Assembly (NCBI RefSeq): GCF_042242105.1
Contig: NC_092028.1
Span: forward strand, 11,207,338 to 11,271,337
Reading direction: 5' to 3'
Length of the DNA stretch: 64,000 nucleotides
Origin: Pempheris klunzingeri
Taxonomy: Eukaryota > Chordata > Actinopteri > Acropomatiformes > Pempheridae
Within the stretch, counting starts at the first letter, position 1. Each line of letters opens with the position of its first letter. The notes below the pieces were generated by a model, which had not been told where the DNA came from, ran no database searches, and was given only the letters and a program-made list of their open reading frames with translations. Positions 30,746 to 44,364 of the stretch are shown here, piece by piece. The position numbers and the translations under genes are program-made.

Positions 30746-31428
30746 CCTTCAGCCTTGAGGTCACCACAGTGCTGTAGCGCAGTCCTCCTGTTGTGAGTGG
30801 AGGAGATGAGAGGAGCCCCCCCCCCCCTTTGCTCCAAAGGCTGAAGTTCAACTTAAAGACTTTAACTGCCACTGTCTTGTCACCTCAAGGTGATTTTATA
30901 CTGACGGGCAGTGGGAAAGACATCACACCCAGGGTCCAACAGAGGGGCAGTGCTATAACATGTTGCTGCTTCTTACAGGATGTTCTTGTTTCCTTGGGTC
31001 ATGTGACTGCATCAGTGACACCACACCAGTGCTTCTATTCTAATTCTAGTGAATGAAATTAAAAGGAAAACAGACTTGTCAGTAGGAATGTATATTAATG
31101 CCGTTTTTTTTTACTCAAACTACTGTAATGAACCAGTCCAAATCCACGCTGCAATGGTTTGTATTGTACTTGAAACTCCTCAGTTCCTCTCACTTCACAT
31201 ACCCTTTCTAACGGCAACTACACATTTGTGGTTTTTCTCAAACACACGTATTGTCAAATCTGAATACACAGATCAGTCAAATTTTACCTGAGAGGATATG
31301 TGAGGGATTCAGCAGTTTGGCTCAGTTTAAAAGAAGGCATCTCAGAGGATACGTTTCATTATTGTGTTGGCAGTCAGTGGAAACAGTCAGTACATATTCT
31401 CACAATCTGTACAGTGTGTACAAATAAA
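30746..31428 (+). terminator. cpsf4: CPSF4 3'UTR with AATAAA
   Basis: Non-coding sequence from the CPSF4 stop to AATAAA at 31423-31428. It includes a run of C residues near 30817. The gene end faces the ATP5MF end. Confidence 0.6.
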
Positions 31429-31587
31429 TGTTAGATTTACCTTTTGTAGTTGTGTTCAAGTCACTAAATGTTATCATACAGGATGGCTACACACTTCTTG
31501 GCAGTTGAATTGCAACCATTGAGAAAGCAGAAATGTTAACACACACACACGGAGAAACATGATTTCCTATATTAAATCTTAGTATTG

Positions 31588-31593
31588 TTTATT
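31588..31593 (-). terminator. atp5mf: ATP5MF poly(A) signal
   Basis: AATAAA on the minus strand, 106 nt past the ATP5MF stop. It lies only about 160 bp from the CPSF4 signal on the other strand, so the two transcripts end tail-to-tail. Confidence 0.7.
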
Positions 31594-31698
31594 GGTCACA
31601 ACAGTCACATATTCAACACAGAGCTGAGAGTAGCAAGAGCAAGGGGACGAAAGAGATTCAAGTTCAACCCCTGAAGGTCTGATGGCTGCTGAAGGGGC

Positions 31699-33783
31699 TT
31701 AATGGTACTTTCTCCAGCGGTCATGTTCTGGAAGAGAAGACAAAGGAAGAAGAGGATGTTTAAAGTAAGTATAAATATTTTTTTTTTCCACATTAGTGAG
31801 ATACTAGCTAAGAAAAACAACTTTATAGTAAAGGTTGGAGCGTCAAAGAGAAGGTAAGCGAGTGTATGCATTGCTTACTGATGTGATCGTATTCCCATAT
31901 GTAGCTCAGGACCACATAGCCAGTCAGGACCATAGCTACACCGCCAATGCCCCCCTTCTTCACGTTAATGTACTTGTTGTAGTATCTCGTGCTCGCTGGA
32001 AGAGAGAGGGGCAATAAAACAAAGCTGAAGAGAGTCAGACAACATGGGTCATCCCAATATCGTCACGACCTCAATACAAATGCTACATGCACTGATTTTG
32101 ACATGTGAGTGGACATGTTGAAAGGGGATATACACATGGGAAAAGGGATATGCAATCTGTGATTAAGAAAATCACTTGTTTTTGACCTACAAACTAGTTT
32201 TGGGGTTAAAATACTGAAATACTTTTAGAAGACCTGGGAGTCCTGAAGTTGGGACTGATGTCATCTTATTTTTTTAAATTTCTCATCAATAATTCCCAAC
32301 TGGTAGTCAGCCTCAGGATGTTTTGTGAATACGACCCCTGATCTGCCCTTTACCAAAATGCTGAACAGACAAGTGGCAGCAGTTGAGTTGTGCATGCTGA
32401 CATGAACGAAAGCACAACATACTGTGTGGTCCCTGAATATTTAGCATAAAGACAGTCACAAATCTCCTACATGGAAAGCTGCCCTCCTTTCCTGTAATGA
32501 AAGCTGAAGCCGAGGAATCAAAATCAAAACAGATTTATTTTTTTTGTAAAGTTTTTCCATGTGTCCTCACCATTGCGGATTCCTGAGGCGATGCCATTGG
32601 GAGTGAAGTCTCGACGTCCCAGCCAGCTCCCCATCTCATTCAGTTTCACATCCATCAGTCGCTTCTCAGCAACAGGAACTGGGCAGCAGTAGAGACAACA
32701 GGAGACAGCTTGATTACACATTGTCCAGAATAAGGAAAACATGCTGGAGCTCTGTTGTGTGCTCTGATTTGCACGAGGAGGCACTTAGTCAACCTTAGAT
32801 CATATAATATTTGCAGCTTCACAGGAAACCTGCCAGAGTTAGGATGACAGGTCACTTTACTGATTGGCCGAACAGAAAACTTTGATAATTGATTGCTTAA
32901 ATAACTATAAAAACAGATTTGCATAACATTTTCTCGATCCAACTTTTAAAATTTCAATAATTGTGGCTTTAATTTGTCTCAAGTGTTATTGACTAACTGA
33001 AGCAGTCACCTCGGACTCTGACGACTTGTGATGGGCATCTTAGACTAACTTATAGGCAAAAGTATGATCAGCAGACAATCGATACTGAAAATTATTATTA
33101 GTTGCAGCCCTAAATCCTGCAAAGTAGCAAACAACGTTGTCTGCTTTTGCTAAATAACTTCATCTACATGAATGCATATAGCAATATACTTGCTTGTGCC
33201 TTTCCACCTCTGGAGTTAAACTTTCCACTGAGACACAACGTTTGACATTTATCAGATGCAGCTTTAAAAAGGTTATTACGACTAAAACAGTCTTGGCCCA
33301 CTGTTCAAAACACTGTTTTATTTCAAAAGCTTCATTAAACTAAAATTTACCTTAGCTAATCTTAAGAGTTTGGTGTCGGCGCTGTTAGCGGGCTACCGTG
33401 CTAGCTAGGTTAACCAAAAGACACCGTTACATAACGTAAACACGCAAAGACAGCTCATTTGTAAAAACCTCATTCAACCTGCAGGTCAACTCAAGACTTT
33501 AACGTCGGTGAACTTGACAGTGAAATGCGGGAAAAAGCGGCTCTTGGATTAATTATAAGTGAAAACCGGCAATGACACGCAAAGTCCTTGACGTGACTCA
33601 AAGGATTCAACGTGGCCTTCAGTCAAACAAAAACCCGCAAGTGACTCATTGAGGGTCCGTCTGACACATCAACACACTCCGGCTGTGAACATGTAAAATA
33701 TACCAACAACGAAACACATAACAGAGACAAAAATGACATTATTTCTGCAGAGGACACGCCGTTTTACCTATTCTGTCCGCCAT
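31699..33783 (-). CDS. atp5mf: ATP synthase membrane subunit f (ATP5MF/ATP5J2)
   Basis: Four exons on the minus strand: 33783-33768, 32678-32571, 31995-31879 and 31727-31699, giving 89 aa, within the family's range of about 88-94. Subunit f is a small single-pass protein of the Fo part of mitochondrial ATP synthase in the inner membrane. Features are the short start MADRI, VAEKRLMDVKLNEMGSWLG, the conserved YYNKYINVKKGGIGGVAMVL that leads into the membrane helix (VAMVLTGYVVLSYIW), and the basic end KHDRWRKYH. Exon 1 carries only 16 coding bases. Splice phases all match. It converges with CPSF4, its neighbour also in human 7q22. Confidence 0.96.
32860..33111 (-). repeat. Dispersed MITE-like repeat in ATP5MF intron 1
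   Basis: The segment ends with the reverse complement of GGGCTGCAACTAATAATAAT and contains GATAATTGATTG and TTTTCTCGATCC stretches. This matches my memory of a very common teleost repeat starting GGGCTGCAACTA and rich in ATCGATTA-like words. The left boundary is not fixed. Confidence 0.45.
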
Positions 33784-33837
33784 CTTGACTGGTACATAGA
33801 ATTCGCAGCAGGGACTGATGGGTAATAAACGATAAAG

Positions 33838-33886
33838 TGCATTATGGGAGAAGATGTAGTTTTGGATGTGTCCGCGAGAGGGCAGC
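33838..33886. promoter_or_regulatory. ATP5MF promoter motifs: ZNF143-like and CTCF-like
   Basis: Just upstream of the ATP5MF start, the minus strand reads AACTACATCTTCTCCCATAATGCA-type sequence (33838-33862). It resembles the ACTACAATTCCCA...GC promoter motif bound by ZNF143/THAP11, but with a spacer about 4 nt longer. At 33872-33886 the plus strand reads CCGCGAGAGGGCAGC, a close match to the CTCF core consensus. Both are motif calls only. Confidence 0.45.
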
Positions 33887-34550
33887 ATAAGGCATGAAAG
33901 AGAGAGGCAGGTGGATTGTATCACATTATACAGAGAGTAAGTCTGTTAGTAAGTAAGTAGTAATGGATTCGTTTGTTCACACAGCTTTTCTTTTTGCATG
34001 TTGACGATGTGTAGAGCAGGAAACTGATAATAGATAAAGTTATAGATACAAACATACAGTTTTCACTGTGAATTTCCATTATATCATAGTATTTTGCATG
34101 TATGGACTGATATATATTCAATATCACAATATGATTTGAAATGAATTTAACAACAGGTATCTAAATAGGTATGGGAATCTAAATGTTCTAAACATGCTGA
34201 TGTTTATTTTTTGCACAAACCCACTGTAAACCTCTCATTCCATTAAAAAACATAACGTGTCAGATTTCAAGTACTAAAACTGTGACCTGAAGGGTTTACT
34301 GCACTGGTGTCTCCTGATACTCTATGAGAAGAATGATTTTTTTTCTAGAGAAAGCAGCCGATCAATGAGCAGCTCAACAGCCACTAGCACTGCAATACAT
34401 AATGTACCTGAGGATATAGTTAAGACCTGATTCAGGCTGGTGTTTGTCTTTGTGTGTGTGGCAGAGGTGGTGCTGTGCTAGTTCAGGTCCCTTCTCAACA
34501 CGCCCACCGATCAATATACCTCTCTCTCTCTATCTCATCTCTCTCTCTCA

Positions 34551-34597
<47 letters not shown>

Positions 34598-36047
34598 AGT
34601 GAATTAGGGTGTGTGGTAGTGGTTTTGGCCTTCATCCAAGACTGAGCAGAAACCTCTTTACTTTATTAAACTGATTTCCCTGCTTCACTCTAATGACATT
34701 CATTAGATGGAGGACTCATATAGATGTCCAACACCCATCCTTTTTCCCCATCCTTCGTCCTCTTTTCTCTGCTGCTGTGCTTGTGATTACTTTTCAACAT
34801 CTCTCTAATTTGATTAAGTTTTATCAAGGAGTACATGTTGCATGGCAGATACAGACAGGTGTGTGTGTGTGTTTTGTGTGTTAATGTTGATGATTCAGCT
34901 CTCTTTACTGCAAGTTTGTTGACCCAAATGTCACTCTTCTTCTTCTTCTTCTTCTTCCTCCAAACTAATGTTGATCCACTTTTGTGAACATTTTTAGTGA
35001 CTAAGTCCTGTCAGCTTTAACAACAACCTTTTCTTCCAAGAAGATAATAGATTTTAGATGCTTTACAGGTGAAAAACACTGTGATAATACAGCATAGACC
35101 AGATAGGATGGTAACTGAAATAGTAGGCAGGATTTGGGGCTGTTTTTGAACATATAAACGTATATATATAAAATTATATTACATGATATTTATTTCACTG
35201 TGTAAATATTAAGTTCTACATTTTATTAAGTATGAGTTGGATTTGTTTAGTATTGTTTTCAATACGAGTTTACCACCCCCCACCCACACTTTGTTTTTTG
35301 TAGTTTTTTCAAATATTTCCATTATTTAAGTACTTTTAAGTAATAAAAACACACCATCATTAATCATCACACATTATAATTTCTTAAAATCATGTTTAAA
35401 CAATAATTCATGCAATGGAGGGATGTTCACTCTCCTTTTAGTACAAGTACAAGTCCAACCACAGAGACAGTCCCTGCCAACCTCTGTACTAATTTGAATG
35501 TACTGTAAATTCTAACAAGCTGCCCAATCGAATAAAAAGTCGGACAGAAACAGCCCAGTCTGGCAACACTACTCCTCCCCTCTGTTCTCATCTGAAGGTC
35601 ACCCTCAGTCACAGAGGGTCAAACCAACATCTTGCATCTGGCTGATTTACACACAGCGCGGGCCAGAACCCCTAATCCAATCTCATTCTGCACTGCTGAG
35701 AAGCCAGCACACACCCTCAGAGGTGGCAGTTTCCCAAAGGCACTCATCAAACACCTACACACACACACACACACACACAATGCACACAGATGCAAACATA
35801 CAGAGACATAAACACGCAATGACAGACTGACACACTGAGCAACCGTCCAGAGGTGGACAAAACACACGTGAACACAAATGTGATTTGGGCTGAGAAGGTT
35901 ACCAACAACACTGTAACATAATCTCATTTAGGGAGTAAACCCACAAGCAGAAATGACCCTGTGGTCCAGGTTCACCTGCTAGTTTATTGGTTTTGTTTGT
36001 TTGTTGTAATGCTGCCTGGGGCTACACTGCACTTCAGTCTGTACCAG

Positions 36048-36091
<44 letters not shown>

Positions 36092-37044
36092 ACACACACA
36101 CACACACAGACAAAAGCACTAGGGGACGGATGATTTTATTCCACCTCAAGAGGCAGGTGCCCTCGAGGTCTGCCACAGAGACAGCTCTTTGAAGCTGATG
36201 GAGGGAGATAGAGAGAGAGAACGAATAAGTGATGGAGGGAGGGGGTTAGAGAGGGAGTTGGTTTGTGCAAAGGGGGTGGAGGTGGGTGGAGGAGGGGGGA
36301 GGGTTAGACAGACGGGGAGAGGAGACAGGGATGAAAGAGGACGAGGGAAGCGAAGACATGAAGACTGTAAAGGGGAAACAGGCAGCGGAAAGAGTGATGG
36401 AGGGAGATGAAGGATAAAGGAGAGGAAGAGGAGGGGAGTGGGCCCATGTCTCTGCAGGCTCTCTAATACACATGACCTTTAAACAGCCACTCTCCCAGTC
36501 ACTCCCTGTTCACTCATCGTTCATGCACCACATCTTCTTCCATTCCATTTTTTTAAACCTTCCCCTGTGTTTTCTTTATAATCAACACTTTTTTCTCTGC
36601 CCTTGTCAGCGATTTCTCTTTTCCACTCATCTGTAACTGTCTCTTACTCTCAGTTTCCTCTCCTTCCCCTCTTCCACATCGATTTCTCTCCTCTACATTG
36701 CTACTCTTTTGCCCTCAGCGTTTCGGCTCTTTTTTTTTTCTTCTTAACTCGCTCCTTGTCATGAATGTCATCTTCTCTCCCTCCTCCTCCTCCTCTCAGT
36801 GACCTCCATGTTTCTCTCCCATTTCTTTGTCCTGGTTAAGAGCCCACAGGTGGACAAACGGGAAGGAATCAGGCAAACTGATGGGCAGGCAAGCAGGCAG
36901 GCAGGCAGGCAGGAAGGAAGGAGGGATGGGTTGTGGATAATGGGTTTATCAACTGTCCTATTACTACAATAATCTCATTAGAGATATGGAGATCACCAGG
37001 GAGCTGCTAAAAGGAGCTCACTGGCCTGATGAAGGTCCCAGAGG

Positions 37045-37098
<54 letters not shown>

Positions 37099-38765
37099 TG
37101 TAAGACATAGACATAGAAGAGAAATAAAGAGAGAGAGAGGGAAGAAGGATACTGCATGTGTAGAAATGCTCCATGGGGACCGTTTTATTCCTTACAGCGA
37201 TAATGGCTTTAGCCACTAAATCAAACTTTCCCATTCACATTCACTCACACACTTAAATGTAATGGGCACTAATGCACACTGACTAATCCAAGCTTCACTT
37301 GTGCAGAATACAAACCAGCACAATGCAAAGCAGAACTGCAGTACACCTCGAATTTTGCTTATATTTGGAAAGACAATTAGCACCTATTTGTGGAGAATCT
37401 GTAGAAAATATAAAGGGGGTACACAGAGAGCACTCAATATGTTGAATTGTGACGCTTAATAACAAGCAACAGCTGCTGCACTCACAATCTGTCTTGCTCA
37501 GGGGCATCTCAGTGGAGCTGATGCCTCTGTCACAACAGACTGCATTTACATTCTGTATCAAAAGATCAACACAGACGGAGGATAAATGTTAAGATTCACG
37601 ATTTAAACAAAGCCCCAAATGAACAGAGCCATTTTTATACTTCAGATCAGTTATTATGCTGCTACGCTTCCGTCTAGTTACAAACATGCACACACGCATG
37701 AAGATACCTGCCACCGTGTACACTGACTGCCCTCTCACCTACGTTGAAGAAAAAGCAGATATCCTCTGAAACCTTATTTTTGTCCAAATGTTAGAAAATT
37801 AACTATTCTAAATGAACTTACTCATCCTCATCCTGAGCATCCTTTGGCCCCACACTGCCGACATTCCTCCTCCATGTTGTGGTAATATTTCTTAAACCTA
37901 ACATAGATTTTTATCATTACTGCACTGACACAGTTATGTCTCTCTATAAAATGTAACTGCACAAGCCATCAGATAAAGAGATGGGTGCGGATGATTTAGC
38001 TAAAGTTTAGCATCATTCTGTCATTCCCATCTGAGTTTTCAGATGGGAAATATTTCAAATATATAATAATCTGGAAAAACACACAACAACTTCCCCTTTG
38101 TGACCAATGCTGATTTTTAAATATTAGCAATCCAACATGCTAAACTGTTGAGCATGGTTAACATTGTACCTGCTAAACATCAACATGTTGCTGTGCAGCC
38201 TCATAGAGGTGCTAGCACGGCTGTGGATTCTTCTTCTTTCATTTTGATATCTGTGAAATCCTGTAGCGATGTTACTCCTTTCTAAATGATCACTGCAGGA
38301 CAGAATGACCTGATTGACACTGTTTTCTGTGTGGCAGGACAAAGTGAAGTCGACCTGGCCTTAAGCCTCTGCAGCAGATTAGACACAGATTGGTTCTATT
38401 GCTTTACTGTGAGATACTGCAGCCGAGGAGAAAAATAAAATTACAGTACACACATACACACGCACTAAAACGCACACTGAAACGCACACAAGCGCGTGCG
38501 CACACCCAAGCAGAGCTGTGTAATTCAAATGTAAAGGGGCTAGTGGTTACATAGCAACTTTTAATAAACAACAGCTGTAAGATGGAGACGATGATAATGA
38601 GAGACACAGAGGCGAGGCAGAGGAGTAATTGAACTCTGGCTCTCTGAGGGTCTCTGAGCTTTGGTTACGTGGCGTTGAATTTCAGAGCAGGGATTTGTTA
38701 AGGACGTGTGTGTGCGACAGTGCAGTGTGTTTTAACAAAGCTCTAAAAGCTTTAACTGACTGAGA

Positions 38766-38818
<53 letters not shown>

Positions 38819-38917
38819 CACAGACAAACCGCTCCAGCGAGCATGGATCAGATTTGAAAAAGAAACAGCAAAACAGAGCAGCAGGATTGTGAATAGAATT
38901 ATCTTCGTCTGCCACAT

Positions 38918-39061
<144 letters not shown>

Positions 39062-39478
39062 ATCTCTTTAAAAGTGAGACTGCAGTCATCAGATGTATCC
39101 TGGATAGGTGCATCCTTAAAAGAACACATGACCTGCATGTGTGTGTGAATGCACCTGAGAAAAAGACGCTGTGTCGTCATGTAATTCCTGCCCAGAGCAG
39201 ATCACAGCCAAACATAACAATAGTGTAGTGTTACAGCAAGTGCTTTCCAAGTGCTCAAGGCGAATTCCAGTTTTCACGGCTTCTTAGAGTGTGCTTGTGT
39301 GTGCAAAGAGTGTGTGCATACTCTCTTTGAGTGTGTTTGCTATGCATACAGTCCTGGGAGAGAAACAGATACAGAGATAATTTGTGCATGTGAGAGGAGC
39401 GAGAGATTAGGCGTCTGTGCGTGTGTGTGTGTGTGTGTGTATCTGTGCAGTTTACTGAAATAGAAAGAACACAACCAA

Positions 39479-39517
<39 letters not shown>

Positions 39518-39669
39518 TGTGTACTTATATGCTATTCATATTGTGGGGACATACTGTAGATCTGTACCCACAGTTAGAGATTCTGTTATAGACAATCACC
39601 ATCACACATGCTATATTTGTATAACAGCCAATTTACCAACTGTACAGACATTAAGCTAGTTAGCAGATG

Positions 39670-39711
<42 letters not shown>

Positions 39712-39831
39712 ATATCAGAATTTGCCTAAAAGTCCAGCTCTTTCTGTTATTTCCCTGCAAGTCTCACTACTTTATCTTGAATCTCTTAATGTTTGTGACA
39801 CAAACTGTAATATAACAAGCTGGTGATGATG

Positions 39832-39985
<154 letters not shown>

Positions 39986-40097
39986 AAAGCAGTGACTCCA
40001 TCCTGACCTCTCTCTCCAGTCCACAGTGCTTCATTGCATGTCTCTTTTTCTCCCTCTTCTCTGTCACGCTTTATCTTAATAGTGTCAATAGACTCTC

Positions 40098-40132
<35 letters not shown>

Positions 40133-40760
40133 GACTCTTCCTCAATGTACCTGTTCCCGCCTCCTCTATACGCCTCTCTACTTTCATTTCCCTCCAAATC
40201 CACTCGGCTAGATCGCACACCAATAGGGCGCACTGTGCTCTTTCCTGCAGTCTCTTACAGCTTTCTCTTCTTGCTCTCGTGTGAACTCTCCTGTTCTTTT
40301 TCCTCCCCTGGAATCTCTTTCTCCGAGGAACTCATTCCTCTCTGCTTCTCTTCCCTCAGACACTGCTCCTCATTTCTCTCTCTCCTTCTCTCTGTCTTCA
40401 TCCAACCTTCAGTCCCTGTGTCTTCATCTCTCCACCTCCTCTGACTCCCTCATCCCCCCGCTCTCTCTCTCTCTCTCTCTCGCTCCATCTGTCTCCATCT
40501 CTCGATCCCTCTGCCTCTGCACTTACACCTGTCTCTTCCCTTTCATCCCTCCTCTTCCTCACCTGCCTGCCTCGCACATCATTACCTCCTCCTTTTCTTC
40601 CTCCCAGCGCCTGCTTCTCGCGCTCTTTCCTGTCTTCCTCTAACCGTGTGATGGGATTAAGGCCCCATCTGTCTCTCTCTCTCTTATTTTTTTCTTTCAT
40701 TTTTGGTGGCTTTGCTCTCATTTCCTTGCCATCACTTTCCTAATTTGCCTATTTCACTGC

Positions 40761-40791
<31 letters not shown>

Positions 40792-40965
40792 TTTTTGTAT
40801 CTCTTTCTCCGGAGGTGAGCGGAGGGGGTAGTACTATCAGTATGCAGAGTCATGGTGCTGTGGCTCTGCCGTCATTGATTGAACCAGCAGCTAAATATAG
40901 CCACTGTTGAGGCTCAGCATCTTTACCAGGATGGAAGGTGGGATGGATGAGAGGATGGAGGGATA

Positions 40966-41019
<54 letters not shown>

Positions 41020-42082
41020 GTGTGCTAGTGTTAGAGAGAAAATAGTGGATTCACACATAATAAATCCAACACACAGACTTACAGACGGTGCCGTCAGTAC
41101 TGTCCCACAGGGTGTTGGTTGTACAGAGAAATAATTCCATTTGAGTGAAGGAGGCATAACATGGTCTGACCTTTTTACACATTCATAACAGAGAGCTGCT
41201 GGGAAAAATATTTCTGGGACACACACATAGGCACACACCAACAAATCGACAGTAACTCATTCTTTTCTGGGCAGGTTGCTCCAGGCTAAAACAACATGAC
41301 AAATCATTACTATTCAATACGCAGCATAAATCCAGAGCTGCAAGCTGAGCGGAGAGAAAGAGAAAGACGCAGATAGACAGACAGACAGACAGACAGACAG
41401 GCAGAGAGAGAGAGAGAAAGGCAGGCAGCCAAATGGAGAGCGAGACAGGCAAGAAAGACAGAAATTTGGCAGCTCAGTTATAACATAGAGAGACAGGTAA
41501 AGTGAGAGGCAGACAGGTAAACAAACCCAACTAAAGAGACGAGCAGGCCAACAACCACAAAACAACGCCCCCGTGATCCAGAGGATTTTACGCAGATTAA
41601 ATTCATCTCAAGAACGTGTTTCTGGACCAGCATCAAAACGCCTGCTGTGTTACACGATATGTTTCTGTGTCCCATAAAGAGTAGTTTGGTTGATAAATCA
41701 CAGATTAGTGTTGTTTCATTGTCCAGGCAGTGTATCATTTGGCTTTCAGTGCTGCAGGTTTTGTATCTTTTTGTCACTGTTACTGTAAATTGTGTTTTAT
41801 TTGATTGGATAGCCATAAGGAACGGAACAAACATTTGGAAATAAATCATAATTTATGCGCACATACATACCTGTCGTGGGTATTTGTCCTTTAGAGTTTG
41901 ATCAAAGGTGAACAGAAGGTTCAGTTTTTCAAATCCATCACACATTTAGCACAGCAGCAATGTATTTAAAGGTTCCCTGGGGAAGTTTTGGCCTCTAGTA
42001 GTGCTGTGGAGCTGTTTTGCTCCAAACGGGGTTTCACACTATTACACAGATCAACGCATCAGCAGAAACAGGGAAGAAGTAG

Positions 42083-42290
42083 TAGACTACTAGCATGTAA
42101 ACACTGATGGAAATTAATGGGGCTGATGGGAATCTCATTAGTTTTATGGATATTTAGTCATATTTAACTGACAATGGCGCATGATGAAAAGCCAGTAGAT
42201 CACCAAAGTCATTAAAATGCACTCTGATGGAGACGTGATTCCATCCAATGGTTGTTGAGTTATTTCAGTCTGACCAAGCAGCCGACTGCC
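42083..42290 (+). repeat. Dispersed teleost repeat fragment
   Basis: The words GCTGATGGGAATCTCATTAG, CATGATGAAAAGCCAGTAGA, TCACCAAAGTCATT and CCATCCAATGGTTGTTGAG occur in the order I remember from a widespread teleost repeat. It is degenerate, and boundaries and class are not determined. Confidence 0.4.
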
Positions 42291-42893
42291 ATCTAAAAAG
42301 CTGTCCTGCTAAAAACAGGCAGGTAAGTTCTTGTTTGTGCATTTATTAAAAACCAGTCTTTGTATGGACAATTGCTGCTCCGCTGAATACATTTCTTAGG
42401 TTTATCAAAATACATTAAGTATAACCATTTCTGCATGTGTTTTGGTCCTCTGCAGGTTCTCTTTAATTTGTGTGACATCTCCCATCACGATGTTCACTGA
42501 GCTACATCAGACGACTCTGTTGATCGTTGATGTCATCTGTGACGTTGAGCCAAACCTCAGGTGAGCTGAAGCTTCCATTAGTGGAGTTAAGACATCCAAC
42601 CGTCTTGTCTTAGTGTCTCTGTCTTTGTCTCTGTCTTTTGGAATGGGCTCCAGACCCACAACCTCACGCCCTGTAATGCAGCTGCAGATCCTGGCTCTCC
42701 TGCTCAGTACACCTAAAAAGACAGCTATACCATTTAGCTAATTCCCATCTGGCTCCGCTCCTCTATGGCAACAGTGGGGGTGTGCAACATGATGGAGCCC
42801 TTGCCAATAATAAAGCATTAGCATATTGAGCTGAACTGATAAAACTGTCAATCACACATGAGGCTCCACTGCCAGAATTGTGTTTGTGTATGT

Positions 42894-42950
<57 letters not shown>

Positions 42951-43599
42951 TTTCTCCCTCTATTGTTCTTTTTTCTTTTCATACCCACTGTTTTCCTTAT
43001 CTATGTGCTTTGGCCACTTCACATATCATGCTAATAAAGCCACATAGAATGGAAGAAATAACAAAAATGGAAGAGACAGCAAGAGAGAAGCTCAAATGAA
43101 AAACCACAATTTTATAATATTCACGCAGGACCTCCTGGGATTTAAACGCACACTGAGATTTCAGTGAATTTAAAGTGATCTTATCCTATTTTGTGTTATT
43201 TTCTGTCACATGACTCATTCCTGTGGTATCTTAATAAGCCTTTTTATATACTGTAAAGTGAGGATTTCTGTATATTATACTGGAACTGCTGATTATAAGT
43301 CATAATATATTCATAATTTAATTTTTACAGCACTTAATGATTTAAAGCACGACAAAAACTGCAGGGGGGGAAAAGTTATTGCGCTTGCATTTGGACGGTT
43401 TCTTCTTCCACTCTAATGGTGATTTTGAAAAGACTGATTGCAAAAGATGAACAGCCAGAGGCAACCCCCCCTCCTCCTCCTCCCACCCCCAACTCCACCC
43501 GTCCTCCTCCCCCCCCCCCTCTTCGCTCTCCTCACCCATCCATCCAAGCTCGCTGGTCCTCTGCTGCTGGTCGGCGCGTCAGGAGCGCACGCAGGACGG

Positions 43600-43781
43600 T
43601 ACCGGGGCTCCTCTGGTGTCTGATGGAGACGGGCTGAGGAGGGAGCAGGTCCGGACGGCGGAGACCACCTCGAGGACCCTGCAGGAAGGACTCCTGCTGC
43701 TGCTGCTGCTGCTGCTGCTGTAGAGGAGGAGGGAAAAAAGCCAGAGGAGCGGATACGAACCAGGGGAGCGAGACGCGGGAG
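43600..43781 (+). promoter_or_regulatory. slc29a4: Putative SLC29A4 non-coding first exon with (CTG)9
   Basis: A GC-rich stretch ends in a donor GCGGGAG|GTAAAG at 43781/43782. Nine CTG units lie at 43694-43720. A fitting acceptor (TTCCTGCAG) precedes 45935, whose exon runs into the SLC29A4 start codon at 46093. This would give a split 5'UTR, with exon 1 here and exon 2 at 45935-46327. The transcription start is not defined. Confidence 0.45.
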
Positions 43782-44319
43782 GTAAAGGGGCCATTAATAA
43801 CCTGTTGTTTGTGTATTTTTGTTTTTTTTCATTGGAGACAGAAAAGCGCGGTGGTCGCGGGCGTTGCAGGCAAAGAGAAAACAACACAATGATGGATTTA
43901 AAAGCGACATAAAGCTTGATGGACTTGATTGGAATCGTGTTAATGATGGTTTTGGGGAGAAAAAAAAGGAAGTGAGAGGGCATCTTTGTGTCCGCACCAC
44001 TGCTCAGCCGTCGCGTTTGTGCCTTTGGTTTGTCACATTTTTTTAATTTCCAAGCGCTCCTGTGTAGTAACACATGAGGTTAATTGAGTGTGAGTTTAAC
44101 CTGAAGATTTTTCTCCCAGGTGGATTGTCTGGTTAGAGGTGTAAAATCAAGTGATATCATGATTTTTCTCACTCTTGGTTTTCATGAGATTATTACATAA
44201 GTAAACAGTCGAAACTGCAGCGTGATGTTAGACTGCAATTCAATTATGATCGCTGGCTGGAGCCTTTTAATGTAAAGGAGGAAGGTTGAGAGCGCCATCT
44301 CAAGTCTGGAAATGGAAAC

Positions 44320-44325
<6 letters not shown>

Positions 44326-44355
<30 letters not shown>

Positions 44356-44364
44356 TGTGTGTGT
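44326..44364. repeat. (CG)n/(GT)n alternating purine-pyrimidine tract
   Basis: A GCGC run passes directly into a GTGT run, in the first (non-coding) SLC29A4 intron. Such tracts can adopt Z-DNA in vitro. Confidence 0.9.

Noticed and set aside
43416-43637. Proline-rich 73-codon frame upstream of SLC29A4
   Set aside because: Low-complexity C-rich sequence (CCTCCTCC runs) with no conserved segment; at most an upstream frame of the leader.
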